A stretch of DNA of 64,000 nucleotides, from the NCBI GenBank assembly GCA_913056455.1, contig CAJXMJ010000001.1, forward strand, positions 186,001-250,000, in the 5' to 3' direction. Below, in pieces: positions 42,693 to 52,528 of this stretch; the stretch's first letter is position 1, and every line of letters starts with the position of its first letter. The notes under the pieces were generated by a model, which saw nothing but the letters and a program-made list of their open reading frames with translations, did no database searches and was not told the origin of the DNA. Origin of the DNA: an uncultured Fodinibius sp. (GTDB taxonomy: Bacteria; Bacteroidota; Rhodothermia; Balneolales; Balneolaceae). A program made the translations under genes and the position numbers.

Positions 42693-44951
42693 ATGTCTGA
42701 CAACACGATGAAGGAGCCGGAAGTTACACTGGAATTAGCCAAAGAGCATGGACTAACTGAAGAAGAGTTCGAGATGATTAAAGATTACCTCGGACGCACA
42801 CCCAACTTTACAGAGCTTGGGGTATATTCGGTAATGTGGAGTGAGCACTGCTCGTATAAAAATTCCATTCTCGAGATCAAGAAACTGCCAAATGAAGGAC
42901 CACAAATGCTCGTGGGAGCCGGAGAAGAAAATGCCGGATTGGTAGATATCGGAGACGGCCTTGGTTGCGTGTTCAAAGTAGAGAGTCACAATCACCCGTC
43001 GGCTATTGAGCCTTATGAAGGTGCTGCTACCGGTGTCGGCGGTATTCATCGGGATATTTTTACCATGGGTGCACGTCCTGTTGCAAGCCTTAATTCGCTG
43101 CGTTTTGGTGATATGGATACGCCCCGTGTTCGTTTTCTGTTGGATGGTGTGGTACGTGGCATTGCGGATTACGGCAATTCCTTCGGTGTACCGATGGTAG
43201 GCGGAGAAATCTATTTTGATGAGAAATACGAAGGTAATCCGCTGGTAAATGCGATGAGTGTTGGAATTGTGAAAGAAGATCAAACGGCCTCAGCAATTGC
43301 AGAGGGCGTTGGAAACCCGGTAATAATTGTGGGCTCCGATACAGGCCGTGACGGTATTCATGGAGCTACTTTTGCATCTGAAGAAATTAGCGAAGAAAGT
43401 GAAGACAAACGCCCCAGCGTACAGGTGGGTGACCCCTTTTCGGAGAAGCTTTTACTTGAAGCTACCCTCGAAGTTATTAAAAATGGCGGCATTGTAGGCA
43501 TTCAGGATATGGGAGCTGCGGGAATCAGCTGTTCCTCATCCGAGATGACAGCCAAAGGCGGCGTGGGTATGCGACTGGATCTGGATAAGGTTCCGGCACG
43601 AGAGGATGGAATGACCGCTTACGAGCTGTTATTGTCAGAAAGCCAAGAGCGAATGCTGGTGGTTGCCGAAAAAGGACGGGAACAAGAAATTATTGATATT
43701 TACGAGAAGTGGGATCTTAACGCCGTTGTAATAGGGGAAGTCGTAGAAGGCGAAAATGTGACTTATCTCAAGGATGACGAAGTGAAGGCTGATATCCCTG
43801 CTGATAGCTTGGTGCTGGGCGGCGGTGCGCCGCAATATAAGCGTGAGACAAAAAAGCCTGAATACCTTGATGAGGTTCATTCATTTGACCCCAGTTCTTT
43901 AGATCATCCCGATAATCATAATGAAACTGTAAAACAGTTGTTGGGATCACCCAATATTGCATCAAAACGCTGGGCTTACGAGCAGTATGATACAATGGTT
44001 CGCACGAATACAGTGAATGGGCCCGGTGCTTCTGATTCCGGATTAGTGCGTATTAAGGGGACGAAGAAAGGCCTGGCCGTTAAAACCGATTGTAATGGAC
44101 GCTATGTATATTTGAATCCTCGTAAGGGCGGACAGATTGCTGTGGCCGAAGCGGCTCGGAATGTGGTGTGTAGCGGAGCCAAACCAATGGCCATAACAAA
44201 CTGTCTGAATTTTGGTAATCCCTACAAACCCGAAGTATATTGGACCTTTAAGGAAGCACTTGCAGGGATGGGGGATGCATGCCGGATATTTAATACACCG
44301 GTTACGGGTGGAAACGTCAGTTTCTATAACGAGAACCCTGAGATGGCTATTTTTCCAACGCCGGTGATTGGTATGCTTGGGCTTGTTGATGATATTGAAA
44401 ATCATCGAATGACGCCGGAGTTTAAGAATGAATCCGATACCATTTACTACGTCGGAGCACCTCGAAAAGGACTGGGCGGCAGTGAATATCTGCACACGGT
44501 TCATGACCTTACAACCGGAGATGCCCCGGATATTGATCTCGAGTTTGAAGCACGTCTGCAATCAACACTACTTGATGCAATTCAGCAAAAGCTGGTAAAT
44601 GCTGCTCACGATATTTCTGATGGGGGACTGGTGACAACACTTTCCGAAATGACGATGTTTTCTGGAAAGGGGGCTGATATTTCAGTAAATGAATTGGGAG
44701 AAGATCCATACGAAGTACTTTACAGTGAAGCGCAATCCGGCGTGGTTGTAACCTGTGGAGCCGAAAAGAAAGCACAGCTTGAATCTCACCTTAATAACGG
44801 GGAAGTGCCTTTTGTAGAGTTAGGTGCGGTAACTGATACTAAATCATTAATGATTAATGACTTAGTAAGTTTATCGGTGGACGAAATGTATGATATCTAC
44901 GACAATGTCATTGAACGTGCAATGAAGCAAAAAGATGACGTGGTAGCATAA
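42693..44951 (+). CDS. purL: Phosphoribosylformylglycinamidine synthase subunit PurL
   Basis: A 752-residue synthetase that converts FGAR to FGAM with ATP and ammonia in purine synthesis. The ATP-dependent FGAM motifs are visible in order: [20 protein letters not shown] (about residues 29-48), [20 protein letters not shown] (about 93-112), [11 protein letters not shown] (about 167-177), and the second half [20 protein letters not shown] with [14 protein letters not shown]. The length (about 750) is that of the stand-alone PurL, which works with PurQ and PurS; these are not in the window. It begins 73 bp after the preceding gene, with the heptad palindrome between. A hairpin follows. Confidence 0.95.
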   Translation: MSDNTMKEPEVTLELAKEHGLTEEEFEMIKDYLGRTPNFTELGVYSVMWSEHCSYKNSILEIKKLPNEGPQMLVGAGEENAGLVDIGDGLGCVFKVESHNHPSAIEPYEGAATGVGGIHRDIFTMGARPVASLNSLRFGDMDTPRVRFLLDGVVRGIADYGNSFGVPMVGGEIYFDEKYEGNPLVNAMSVGIVKEDQTASAIAEGVGNPVIIVGSDTGRDGIHGATFASEEISEESEDKRPSVQVGDPFSEKLLLEATLEVIKNGGIVGIQDMGAAGISCSSSEMTAKGGVGMRLDLDKVPAREDGMTAYELLLSESQERMLVVAEKGREQEIIDIYEKWDLNAVVIGEVVEGENVTYLKDDEVKADIPADSLVLGGGAPQYKRETKKPEYLDEVHSFDPSSLDHPDNHNETVKQLLGSPNIASKRWAYEQYDTMVRTNTVNGPGASDSGLVRIKGTKKGLAVKTDCNGRYVYLNPRKGGQIAVAEAARNVVCSGAKPMAITNCLNFGNPYKPEVYWTFKEALAGMGDACRIFNTPVTGGNVSFYNENPEMAIFPTPVIGMLGLVDDIENHRMTPEFKNESDTIYYVGAPRKGLGGSEYLHTVHDLTTGDAPDIDLEFEARLQSTLLDAIQQKLVNAAHDISDGGLVTTLSEMTMFSGKGADISVNELGEDPYEVLYSEAQSGVVVTCGAEKKAQLESHLNNGEVPFVELGAVTDTKSLMINDLVSLSVDEMYDIYDNVIERAMKQKDDVVA

Positions 44952-44981
44952 GTTCAACTTTAAGACCGGTTATCATTATTT

Positions 44982-45020
44982 AGGCTGTTAGTGATTTATT
45001 CGCTGACAGCCTGCTTTATT
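44982..45020 (+). terminator. Hairpin terminator after purL
   Basis: The stem AGGCTGTTAGTGA pairs with TCGCTGACAGCCT (G-U pairs included), then GCTTTATTT. The T run is interrupted, so it is a moderate terminator. Confidence 0.65.
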
Positions 45021-45121
45021 TGAACGAATGTTTCATTATTTCTATTCATGTATCTTACAATTGAAATCATTAATCGATTGCCCAGATCAGTTAAAATCTG
45101 TAGCTAATAAATGTATGTACT

Positions 45122-45841
45122 ATGAAAGATAAAGTTGTACTTATTGTTGGAGGATCAGGAGGAATAGGAAGTGCTTGTGGTCGCGTTTTTGCAAAGGCCG
45201 GTGCCAAGGTAGTGCTTGCTGCACGAAATCAGGATAAAGCCGAAAAGGTAGCACAGGAAATTAATGATTCCGGGGGTGATGCTTATGTTATCGGGGTAGA
45301 TGTGACTGATCTGGCTTCGGTTTCAAAGATGGTGCGGGAGGTGACCGAAGATTTGGGAGCCATTGACGTGTTGGTCAATGCGTTTGGCATGGCTGTTATT
45401 CAGCCATTATTGGATATCAAGCCGGATGATGCCAAAAAGATGCTAGACGTGAATATTTATGGGACCTTTTTGGTAACACAGACTGTAGTCCGTTATATGG
45501 CTACCGAGAAAAAGGGTCGGGTAATTATGTTTCCGGGCAGTGTAGGAAAATATCCCATGAAAAATTCGTCTGTGTATTCGGCTTCAAAATTTGCAGTCAC
45601 GGGATTTACCAAATCACTGGTCGAAGAACACAAACGCAGCGGTGTTAAGTTTACGCTGATGCATCTCGGTGGGGTCGATACCCCGATGTGGGATAGTGAT
45701 ACGGTAGACATGCGTGTCCAAAAGGACAAGATGCTTACCCCAGAAGAGGTGGCAAAATCTGTTTATTATGCAGCTAATCAGCCCGAAGGCTCAGTACTAA
45801 ACGAAATTACCATACAGCCGGAATCGCACCAGATGGTCTAA
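45122..45841 (+). CDS. Short-chain dehydrogenase/reductase (SDR)
   Basis: A 239-residue SDR. The cofactor motif reads GGSGGIGSACG (residues 10-20) with an ARNQDK segment after beta-2, which favours NADP. The NAG region reads VNAFGMA (Asn-Ala-Phe-Gly, a variant of NNAG). The catalytic set lies in MFPGSVGKYPMKNSSVYSAS (Ser and Tyr/Lys in YSASKFAVTG, about residues 153-162). It is closer to 3-ketoacyl-ACP reductase-like SDRs than the 7.0-kb paralogue. The substrate is unknown. It is alone between the purL terminator and a hairpin, convergent with the lysine aminotransferase gene. Confidence 0.9.
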   Translation: MKDKVVLIVGGSGGIGSACGRVFAKAGAKVVLAARNQDKAEKVAQEINDSGGDAYVIGVDVTDLASVSKMVREVTEDLGAIDVLVNAFGMAVIQPLLDIKPDDAKKMLDVNIYGTFLVTQTVVRYMATEKKGRVIMFPGSVGKYPMKNSSVYSASKFAVTGFTKSLVEEHKRSGVKFTLMHLGGVDTPMWDSDTVDMRVQKDKMLTPEEVAKSVYYAANQPEGSVLNEITIQPESHQMV

Positions 45842-45848
45842 TTGGGGT

Positions 45849-45888
45849 ACAGGATGCAGGATATATGTACTTGGAACCTGCATCTTGT
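45849..45888. terminator. Hairpin between convergent genes, heptad-like arms
   Basis: ACAGGATGCAGG (45849-45860) and CCTGCATCTTGT (45877-45888) pair at 11 of 12 positions. The arms consist of CAGGATG and CCTGCAT-type 7-nt units. No T run lies on either side, so its role as a bidirectional terminator is only inferred from its place. Confidence 0.45.
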
Positions 45889-45908
45889 ATCACACGTATA
45901 CGTACTGA

Positions 45909-47255
45909 TCAAGCCAGGGCAGGACATTTATCCATCGCAGATTTAATAGACTTCTCAATAATATCGAGCCCTTCTTCAATTTGCTCCTTATTAACGGTGA
46001 GAGGAGGACGGAATCGCATGGTTCGCTCCCCACATGATAGGATCATTAAATTATTTTTAAAACACTCTTTGATAACCGTATCTCGTGCATGAGCATTTGG
46101 GAAATCAACAGCACAGAAAAGTCCTTTTCCACGTGGATTTGTTACGTGTTCAAATTGTTCGGATAAATCGTGAATTTTATCCTGAAGATATGAGCCGACA
46201 GTTGCGGCGTTTTCAACGAGATTTTCTTCTTCAATAACTTGTAGAATACGTCCGAATCGGACCATATCTACCAAGTTGCCGCCCCAGGTTGAATTGATCC
46301 GTGAGGAGACGTGAAAGCAGTTTGTTTCGATATCGTCGACGCGCTTGCTGGCAAGAATTCCGCATACTTGTGCCTTTTTTCCGAATGCTAAAATATCAGG
46401 TTTAACGTAGTGTTCATGGGCCCAGAATTTACCTGTAAGTCCAACACCGGTTTGAACTTCATCATAAATGAGTAATGCTTGGTGCTTATCGGCTAAGTTC
46501 CTTAGGGCCTGATGGAACTCCTTGCGAAAATGACGGTCGCCTCCTTCTCCTTGGATAGGTTCAAGAATAATACAGGCAATTTCATCTTTATACATCTCAA
46601 AATAGCGTTCTGCTTGAGCAATGGCCCGCTCTTCATTTGCTATTGTTTCTTGGATATGTTCATCGGTAGCCGGATAAGTCATGGCCGGCGAAATAATTCG
46701 CGGCCAGTCAAATTTGGGGAAATACTTTACCTTTTTGGGGTCAGTGTTAGTCAATGACATCGTATAACCGGTGCGTCCATGAAAAGCCTGTTCGAGATGA
46801 AGGACTTTATGACCTTTTTCCTGGCGATAGCCCTTCTGAAAATTCTTTTGCACTTTCCAGTCGAAGGCCACCTTGAGAGCGTTCTCGACAGCCAATGCTC
46901 CGCCGGATATAAAGAAGGAGTAGGGCAGGTAATCCGGGATGCCGACACGATCGAAATTATCCACAAATTCAGCCATCTCTTCGGTATATACATCTGAATT
47001 AGATGGCTTATTGATGGCGACTTTGCCAATTTTGTTGCGGAACTCCTCATTTGCCAGTTGTGGATGATTCATTCCCAGTGGGTTGGAGGCAAAAAAAGTA
47101 AAGAAGTCCAAATAACGTTCTCCCGTTTTGGCATCGTATAAATGAATGCCTTCACTCTTTTCGAGGTCGAGCACAATATCGTAGCCATCAGTTAAAATGT
47201 GTTTTTGCAAAATATCGTGTACTTGTGCGGGAGAAACTGTATTATTCGTGGACAT
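45909..47255 (-). CDS. lat: L-lysine 6-transaminase
   Basis: A 448-residue class III aminotransferase that moves the epsilon-amino group of lysine to 2-oxoglutarate, giving allysine/piperideine-6-carboxylate. The distinctive Lat segments are GERYLDFFTFFASNPLGMNH, PSNSDVYTEEMAEFVDNF, FHGRTGYTMSLTNTDPKKVK, LLIYDEVQTGVGLTGKFW and FGKKAQVCGI with the PLP lysine. CFHVSSRINSTWGGNLVDMVR is characteristic and distinguishes Lat from ornithine aminotransferases. It is followed upstream by the tRNA-fMet gene and then a second class III enzyme on the same strand. It may start lysine breakdown. Confidence 0.9.
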   Translation of the reverse strand: MSTNNTVSPAQVHDILQKHILTDGYDIVLDLEKSEGIHLYDAKTGERYLDFFTFFASNPLGMNHPQLANEEFRNKIGKVAINKPSNSDVYTEEMAEFVDNFDRVGIPDYLPYSFFISGGALAVENALKVAFDWKVQKNFQKGYRQEKGHKVLHLEQAFHGRTGYTMSLTNTDPKKVKYFPKFDWPRIISPAMTYPATDEHIQETIANEERAIAQAERYFEMYKDEIACIILEPIQGEGGDRHFRKEFHQALRNLADKHQALLIYDEVQTGVGLTGKFWAHEHYVKPDILAFGKKAQVCGILASKRVDDIETNCFHVSSRINSTWGGNLVDMVRFGRILQVIEEENLVENAATVGSYLQDKIHDLSEQFEHVTNPRGKGLFCAVDFPNAHARDTVIKECFKNNLMILSCGERTMRFRPPLTVNKEQIEEGLDIIEKSIKSAMDKCPALA

Positions 47256-47326
47256 AAGCCTCCTAATCGTATTTAATTAGTATTTATGTGTCGGAGTCTA
47301 ACCGGGAAAGAATTTTGAATTTACTA

Positions 47327-47356
47327 TTGACAATTACCCATGTCAAGCCTTATTAT
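47327..47356 (+). promoter_or_regulatory. Promoter of the tRNA gene
   Basis: TTGACA (47327-47332), an 18-bp spacer, and TATTAT (47351-47356). The predicted transcription start is a few bases before the tRNA. The -35 is also one arm of the inverted repeat TTGACA-n8-TGTCAA. Confidence 0.6.
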
Positions 47357-47369
47357 TACCGACTCACAT

Positions 47370-47442
<73 letters not shown>

Positions 47443-47449
47443 CTACCAA

Positions 47450-47487
47450 GAAGCGACTTTCTGATATTCAGGAAGTCGCTTTTTTTA
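47450..47487 (+). terminator. Intrinsic terminator of the tRNA gene
   Basis: The stem AAGCGACTTTCTG/CAGGAAGTCGCTT is followed by a run of seven T. It starts 8 nt after the tRNA. Confidence 0.88.
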
Positions 47488-47524
47488 TTTGTGTAATCAA
47501 TAATTTGAAAAGGTGACTCCGTGC

Positions 47525-48760
47525 TCAGGCGGTAACTTTTCCGTAGGAGTGAATGGTATCTTTGATAATAGAGATACAGTCATGAAGTTGTTCTTCTGAC
47601 ATTACAAGAGGTGGAGCAAAACGGATAATATTGCCATGTGTGGGTTTGGCAAGAAGACCGTTTTCTTTCAGTTCTAAACAGATGTTCCACGCGGTATCAC
47701 TATCCTCAGAATCATTGATTACAATTGCGTTCAATAGTCCTTTACCTCGAACGAGCGTTACCAACTCTGATTCCTGAACCAGATTATTCATTTCCTCACG
47801 AAATATTTTACCAAGTCGGGCGGCATTATCAGCAAGATTTTCATCCTCGACGACTTTAAGTGCTTCCATGGCTACTGCACATGCCAATGGATTACCACCG
47901 TATGTAGAACCGTGTTCACCCGGGCGCAAGCATTCCATGATGTCATTATCAGCCATCACAGCCGAAACAGGATAAGCTCCACCGGAAAGGGCTTTGCCTA
48001 AAATTACAATATCCGGACTCACATCTTCATGATCTACGCACAACATTTTACCTGTTCGTGCAATACCTGTCTGAATTTCATCAGCAATAAATAGGGTATT
48101 GTACTTGTCGCAGAGCTCGGAAGCTTTTTTGAGGTATCCGTCATCGGGAACGACAACACCGGCTTCACCCTGTATAGGCTCTACCAGAAATCCGGCTACA
48201 TCTTTCTCTTGCAGCGCTTTCTCGAGGGCATCTAAGTCATTATAGGGAATAGAAACAAAACCCGGGGTGTAGGGGCCAAAGTTTTTGCGGGCAACTGGAT
48301 CATTAGAAAATGAAATAATACTGGTTGTTCGTCCGTGGAAATTGCCCTTGGCAACAATGATTGTTGCTTTTTCTGGGGTCAGGTTTTTCTTTTCGTAAGA
48401 CCATTTGCGACAGAGTTTGATAGCTGTTTCAACGCCTTCGGCACCGGTATTCATCGGCAAGAGCTTGTCATATCCAAACAAATCGTGCATATACTTTTCA
48501 TAAGAACCAAGCTGGTCGCTGTGGAAGGCCCGGGAAACAAGCGTTAGTTTTTCAGACTGTTCTTTCAGTGCATTAATAATACGGGGATGACAATGACCTT
48601 GGTTAACTGCAGAGTAAGCAGATAAAAAATCGTAATACTTATTTCCTTCCGGATCCCAAACATACACTCCGTCTCCTTCGGAGAGCACAACGGGTAAAGG
48701 ATGATAATTATGAGCTCCGTATTGGTCTTCGAGCGCAATAGCTTTTTCAGTAGTAGTCAT
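47525..48760 (-). CDS. rocD: Ornithine aminotransferase
   Basis: A 411-residue class III aminotransferase. Typical segments of ornithine delta-aminotransferase: [20 protein letters not shown] (about residues 30-49), [47 protein letters not shown], and [20 protein letters not shown] with the PLP lysine in [35 protein letters not shown] completes the pattern. It converts ornithine and 2-oxoglutarate to glutamate semialdehyde. It is transcribed from the divergent region at 48.8-49.1 kb. Ornithine could arise from the ornithine/alanine-racemase-like enzyme nearby. Confidence 0.93.
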   Translation of the reverse strand: MTTTEKAIALEDQYGAHNYHPLPVVLSEGDGVYVWDPEGNKYYDFLSAYSAVNQGHCHPRIINALKEQSEKLTLVSRAFHSDQLGSYEKYMHDLFGYDKLLPMNTGAEGVETAIKLCRKWSYEKKNLTPEKATIIVAKGNFHGRTTSIISFSNDPVARKNFGPYTPGFVSIPYNDLDALEKALQEKDVAGFLVEPIQGEAGVVVPDDGYLKKASELCDKYNTLFIADEIQTGIARTGKMLCVDHEDVSPDIVILGKALSGGAYPVSAVMADNDIMECLRPGEHGSTYGGNPLACAVAMEALKVVEDENLADNAARLGKIFREEMNNLVQESELVTLVRGKGLLNAIVINDSEDSDTAWNICLELKENGLLAKPTHGNIIRFAPPLVMSEEQLHDCISIIKDTIHSYGKVTA

Positions 48761-49073
48761 TTTAAATAGAGAAATTATGAATTAATAATATAGATAAAAG
48801 ATAAGGGCTAACTGTTGGAACAGAAATAAGATCTTATGAGATCATATCTACACTTACAATATCTAAGAATAAGATATCAGAATTATTATCCAATAGTAAT
48901 AAGGTGATAGGTGAATATCAGTCATTTAAGTATTCATATTTCTGACCGATAAATACTATACCACGCGACAACCTTTGATCGAAAGCAGGTCCATTTGATT
49001 GTCGTATGATTATACAGAGAAAAACTACCTGGTTGTTATTTAGACCAGACGTCATGGCAATTAAATTCTTATT
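48761..49073. other. 313-bp divergent intergenic region
   Basis: The gap between rocD (minus) and the actin-like gene (plus) is AT-rich. It must contain both promoters. I see no complete TAnnTTTG box, terminator, tRNA or convincing short ORF. A short ATG-initiated frame at 49054 stops after 7 codons. Confidence 0.6.
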
Positions 49074-50099
49074 ATGATGGATATATCAGTATTCCCGAGT
49101 GTTTACGAATCGACACGATCAGACTTGAGCAGAGTTAGTAATGATTTGTTAAGTGGACTAAAAATTGATTACAACGAAGAATCTTATATCATTGGAGAAC
49201 TTGCTCTTCAAGAAGGCTTATCTCCTCATAGGCTAATTAATACTGCTCCCGGAGAGTTGGACTTTGACGTTTTGTTTCGGGCAGCGCTGTTATTGGCTCA
49301 GCAAAAAGCCGGCAGCGATTTTTCAATGACAATGGGATTCCCTTTTGAGATGTATCAAAAGCATCGTGATAGGGCAAAGCAGCAACTTACTCAATCGTTT
49401 GATGTACTTTATGATAGTTCGACCTTTGCTACAAATGGATCTGCCGGGAAACAAGCTGCTACTATTCAATTGCGAAATGTTGATGTGATCCCTGAAATTG
49501 CAGGTAGTATAATAGCATTGCGATATGGCGATTACCAGGAGGAGGATGACTTCTTTGTGGTGAGTCTCGGTTACGGTTCGATGGAAGGTGTAGTAAGTAC
49601 TAATAACGGAATTATTCGCCGGACGGCTACCAGTACACACGGTATGCGATACGCGGTGAATATGATGAAAGAGGAGCTGCAAAAGGATTATTATCTTGGT
49701 TTTAAGACAGAGCATCAGCTCAATGTAGCATTTCAAAATGGCAAGATTAATTTGGATAAACGTACGGTGGATCTTACGGCCCTTCGGCGCAAGGTACTCA
49801 AATCATACTTTGAGAATATCATTCGCCCGGCACTGGCCAACTCTTTCCAGGATTCCGACTTTGGCAGTTGTTCAAAAATATATCTTGTGGGAGGAGGGGC
49901 CTATTTTAATGAGCTTACGAATCTTATCACTGAAGAATATGATGGCATTTTAAGTGTTGAAGTACCTGATAAACCTGAACAGATGGCTGTTAAGGGGTAT
50001 TGTTTGAATACGGCAATGCAGTTTGAAGATGAGAGTACTCCGGTTGGGGTTGATATGGGTAATGCCAATACGCTTATTGCTGTTATGGATAAAGGATAA
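49074..50099 (+). CDS. Actin-like ATPase-fold protein with the phosphate-1 motif at the C-terminus
   Basis: A 341-residue protein. Residues 80-100 (SDFSMTMGFPFEMYQKHRDR) resemble the entry to the ALP/ParM N-terminal domain. The phosphate-2 region reads FFVVSLGYGSMEG (160-172), where the usual Asp of DxG is Ser164. The adenosine motif IYLVGGGAYF (269-278) and a C-terminal helix KPEQMAVKGYCLNTAM (300-315) follow. The canonical phosphate-1 strand, normally the first strand of actin, is absent at the N-terminus, which starts straight at MMDISVFPSVYES. A perfect phosphate-1 motif, VGVDMGNANTLIAV, occupies 324-337, right at the C-terminus. This looks like a circular permutation. A bactofilin gene follows after 17 bp. 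Confident as actin-superfamily, tentative as functional class. Confidence 0.8.
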   Translation: MMDISVFPSVYESTRSDLSRVSNDLLSGLKIDYNEESYIIGELALQEGLSPHRLINTAPGELDFDVLFRAALLLAQQKAGSDFSMTMGFPFEMYQKHRDRAKQQLTQSFDVLYDSSTFATNGSAGKQAATIQLRNVDVIPEIAGSIIALRYGDYQEEDDFFVVSLGYGSMEGVVSTNNGIIRRTATSTHGMRYAVNMMKEELQKDYYLGFKTEHQLNVAFQNGKINLDKRTVDLTALRRKVLKSYFENIIRPALANSFQDSDFGSCSKIYLVGGGAYFNELTNLITEEYDGILSVEVPDKPEQMAVKGYCLNTAMQFEDESTPVGVDMGNANTLIAVMDKG

Positions 50100-50116
50100 G
50101 TAAATAACGATTTAGA

Positions 50117-50464
50117 GTGGACAAAACGGTTACCTTAATTAGTAAATCTACTTTTTTGCAGGGTGATGTCTCTGCAAAAACTATCATCGTTGAGGGTAGC
50201 GTGGCAGGCAACGTAAAGGCAACTTCTTCAATTTTGATCAAAAAAGATGGACGAGTAGAGGGCAATATTCAGGCGCCCAAAATTTACTTTGAGAAAGGGG
50301 GTCGTCATAAAGGAGGTATTTATTTAGATGATTCTGAAGACATCTTATCTGAACAAGCGAATGTAAAACAACTTGAATATAAATCGAGTGATGATGTGAA
50401 GACTAAGAATGAAAAGCCAAAAGCACAGCCAGTTTCCGATAGCCCCAAAAATAAGTTGTGGTAA
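50117..50464 (+). CDS. Bactofilin (polymer-forming cytoskeletal protein)
   Basis: A 115-residue bactofilin (DUF583) domain protein. The core is a right-handed beta-helix of repeated strands: TLISKSTFLQGDVSAKTIIV, EGSVAGNVKATSSILIKKDG, then RVEGNIQAPKIYFEKGGRHK, with the repeating G-x-V/I pattern. A disordered, charged C-terminal tail follows (about 80-115). Bactofilins polymerise without nucleotide and scaffold peptidoglycan or cell-shape enzymes. The start is GTG at 50117. The gene lies 17 bp after the actin-like gene, implying a shared operon and perhaps a common cytoskeletal structure. Confidence 0.9.
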   Translation: MDKTVTLISKSTFLQGDVSAKTIIVEGSVAGNVKATSSILIKKDGRVEGNIQAPKIYFEKGGRHKGGIYLDDSEDILSEQANVKQLEYKSSDDVKTKNEKPKAQPVSDSPKNKLW

Positions 50465-50526
50465 CCCGTAAAGAGTTTGCACTATACAACTTTAATAAGG
50501 TATATTAACCTGCATACAAAAGTAGG

Positions 50527-50560
50527 AACCCTTGAGTGTAATAGCTCAAGGGTTTTTTTA
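50527..50560 (+). terminator. Intrinsic terminator after the bactofilin gene
   Basis: The stem AACCCTTGAG/CTCAAGGGTT has an 8-nt loop and is followed by a run of seven T. Confidence 0.88.
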
Positions 50561-50598
50561 TTAATGTAAATGAAAATCCAATTATAGAGTAACAGAAT

Positions 50599-52083
50599 AT
50601 GCATTGGATTGACCTGACGATCTTCTTCCTATACATGGTGGGAATGTTGGGATTTGGCGTCTTTTTTCTTCGGAGAAATAAAGGGGCCGACGATTATTAT
50701 GTGGGCGGACGTAATATGAACAGCCTTCATATTGGCCTTTCAGTTGTCGCCACGGATGTTGGAGGTGGATTTTCAATTGGTTTAGGCGGCCTTGGTTTTG
50801 TAATGGGGTTATCCGGTTCATGGATGCTTTTTACCGGCCTGCTTGGAGCTTGGCTGGCAGCGGTTTTTCTTATTCCAAAAGTGAAAGGAAACCCTGTTTT
50901 TGATAAAGCCTTTACCTTTCCCGAAGTATTTGAACACTACTTTACTCCACGAGTGGCGCTGGTAGCAGGTATTATTTCGGCAATTGGCTATGCCGGCTTT
51001 ACCAGTTCACAAATTTTAGCCGGAGCCAAGTTGGCAACCGGTACCTTTGCCGATCTCGATCTTCAAACAGCACTAATTATAATGGGGTCTGTAGCTGTTG
51101 TCTATACCGTAATGGGCGGACTTAAAGCTGTTATTTACACTGATACGGTACAGTGGACGATTCTTATGATTGGACTTGTTTTCATAGGAATCCCCATTTC
51201 ATATACAGCAGTCGGTGGGTGGGAAGCGATCTCCAAAACGGTAGATCCTGCCTTGCTTTCTATGACTAATATCTCTTGGCAGGATGTAATTTATTGGACC
51301 GTAACTATTATTCCAATCTGGTTTGTGGGGATGACACTCTATCAGCGTATTTATGCCTGTAATGATGAGCAAACAGCTAAACGAGCTTGGTATCTGGCTG
51401 GTGTTTTTGAGTGGCCTATTATGGCTTTTATGGGCGTATCATTAGGATTATTTGCGAAAGTGGGTGCCGAGCAAGGTATGTTTGCATATTTGGGCGCTGC
51501 CGACGTATCGGAGACCGATCCCGAAACAGGACTACCCATGTTGCTGCGAACGGTATTGCCAGTTGGGCTTATGGGGATTATGATGAGTGCTTATTTCTCG
51601 GCTATACTCTCTACCGCAGATAGTTGTTTGATGGCCGCATCCGGAAATGTAGTTTCCGATATTATTGGCTATTTTAAAGATATAGATCACGATAGCGATA
51701 CCTTTTTGCGGTTTTCACAGATTACAACACTTGTGATCGGAACATTTGCCCTGCTAATTGCTACAACAATGACGAATGTGCTAGACTTGATGCTTTATTC
51801 CTATGCATTTATGGTGTCGGGTCTTTTTGTACCGATTATCGGGGCATTATATTGGGAGAAAAGCAGCAGTATCGGCGCCATCGCGGCTATGATTTTTGGA
51901 GGCTCTACAACCGTTTCTTTGGAAGTGTTTATGGAAAACCTTCCGGCTGGATTAGATGCCAATGTTTTTGGAATTACAGTGTCGGCTATTGTGTTTATTG
52001 CCGTTTCATTGGCATTTCCCGATGAAAATACCGAGAATATAACTGGTAAGTCAGCAGATAATGTTAATGCGATAAATCAATAA
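50599..52083 (+). CDS. Sodium:solute symporter (SSS family)
   Basis: A 494-residue transporter with about 13 membrane helices. Typical of the SSS family are FFLRRNKGADDYYVGGRNMN near the N-terminus, SIGLGGLGFVMGLSGSWMLF, GYAGFTSSQILAGAKLATGT, the Na+-site helix around AVVYTVMGGLKAVIYTDTVQ, and the segment SAYFSAILSTADSCLMAASG. The N-terminus is extracytoplasmic in this family. It takes up a solute with sodium. The substrate is unknown; the downstream racemase, peptidase and amidohydrolase genes point to amino acids or peptides (inference). The last base of its stop is the A of the next gene's ATG. Confidence 0.9.
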   Translation: MHWIDLTIFFLYMVGMLGFGVFFLRRNKGADDYYVGGRNMNSLHIGLSVVATDVGGGFSIGLGGLGFVMGLSGSWMLFTGLLGAWLAAVFLIPKVKGNPVFDKAFTFPEVFEHYFTPRVALVAGIISAIGYAGFTSSQILAGAKLATGTFADLDLQTALIIMGSVAVVYTVMGGLKAVIYTDTVQWTILMIGLVFIGIPISYTAVGGWEAISKTVDPALLSMTNISWQDVIYWTVTIIPIWFVGMTLYQRIYACNDEQTAKRAWYLAGVFEWPIMAFMGVSLGLFAKVGAEQGMFAYLGAADVSETDPETGLPMLLRTVLPVGLMGIMMSAYFSAILSTADSCLMAASGNVVSDIIGYFKDIDHDSDTFLRFSQITTLVIGTFALLIATTMTNVLDLMLYSYAFMVSGLFVPIIGALYWEKSSSIGAIAAMIFGGSTTVSLEVFMENLPAGLDANVFGITVSAIVFIAVSLAFPDENTENITGKSADNVNAINQ

Positions 52084-52526
52084 TGATTGAATTCGATTTA
52101 GTACACTCAGATATCGAAAATCCGACTCCATTTGGTCGAGAAGATATTGCCGATTTTCTTTACGAGCATCTGGATGAATATGGAGATGAAAAGAAACACA
52201 TCTTGTCGAGCATTGCTTATGCTTATGGAGATGGAGAGGGACAGGATGGTTTTATATTAGTTGCTCATGAGAATGATCAAATTGTGGGGGCTGTAATTAT
52301 TAACCATACGAATATGGGTGGATTTATTCCCGAACATATTTTGGTGTATATTGCCGTGCATGGTGATTACCGTGGTGAAGGGCTTGGCAAAAAATTGATG
52401 GAGCATATCATTGATGCAACCGAGGGAGATATTGCGTTGCATGTAGAACCCGATAATCCCGCTAAATATCTGTATGAGAAGTACGGATTTACGAATAAAT
52501 ACCTTGAAATGCGACTGAGCAAGTAG
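52083..52526 (+). CDS. GNAT family N-acetyltransferase
   Basis: A 147-residue GNAT protein. The acetyl-CoA-binding loop reads YRGEGLGKKLMEHIIDATEG (motif A, R/Q-x-x-G-x-G/A; about residues 99-118), with strand beta-4 HILVYIAVHGDYRGEG just before and the C-terminal ALHVEPDNPAKYLYEKYGF, where the Tyr can act as general acid. The substrate is unknown. The start overlaps the stop of the symporter gene by one base, so translation is coupled. It may acetylate the transported amino compound. Confidence 0.85.
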   Translation: MIEFDLVHSDIENPTPFGREDIADFLYEHLDEYGDEKKHILSSIAYAYGDGEGQDGFILVAHENDQIVGAVIINHTNMGGFIPEHILVYIAVHGDYRGEGLGKKLMEHIIDATEGDIALHVEPDNPAKYLYEKYGFTNKYLEMRLSK

Positions 52527-52528
52527 GG

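Noticed and set aside
42753-43283. A 176-codon open frame on the minus strand inside purL
   Set aside because: It lies fully antisense to the well-supported purL, has no independent Shine-Dalgarno or family motif, and its composition (many Ile, Thr and His) is that of an antisense shadow.
44043-44561. A 172-codon minus-strand frame within purL
   Set aside because: Antisense to purL with no recognisable motif or neighbours on that strand.
49054-49077. Possible upstream start ATG for the actin-like gene
   Set aside because: That frame stops after seven codons. It does not add a phosphate-1 motif, so the N-terminus really lacks it.
49323-49736. A 137-codon minus-strand frame inside the actin-like gene
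   Set aside because: Antisense to the actin-like gene, with no motif or start signal.
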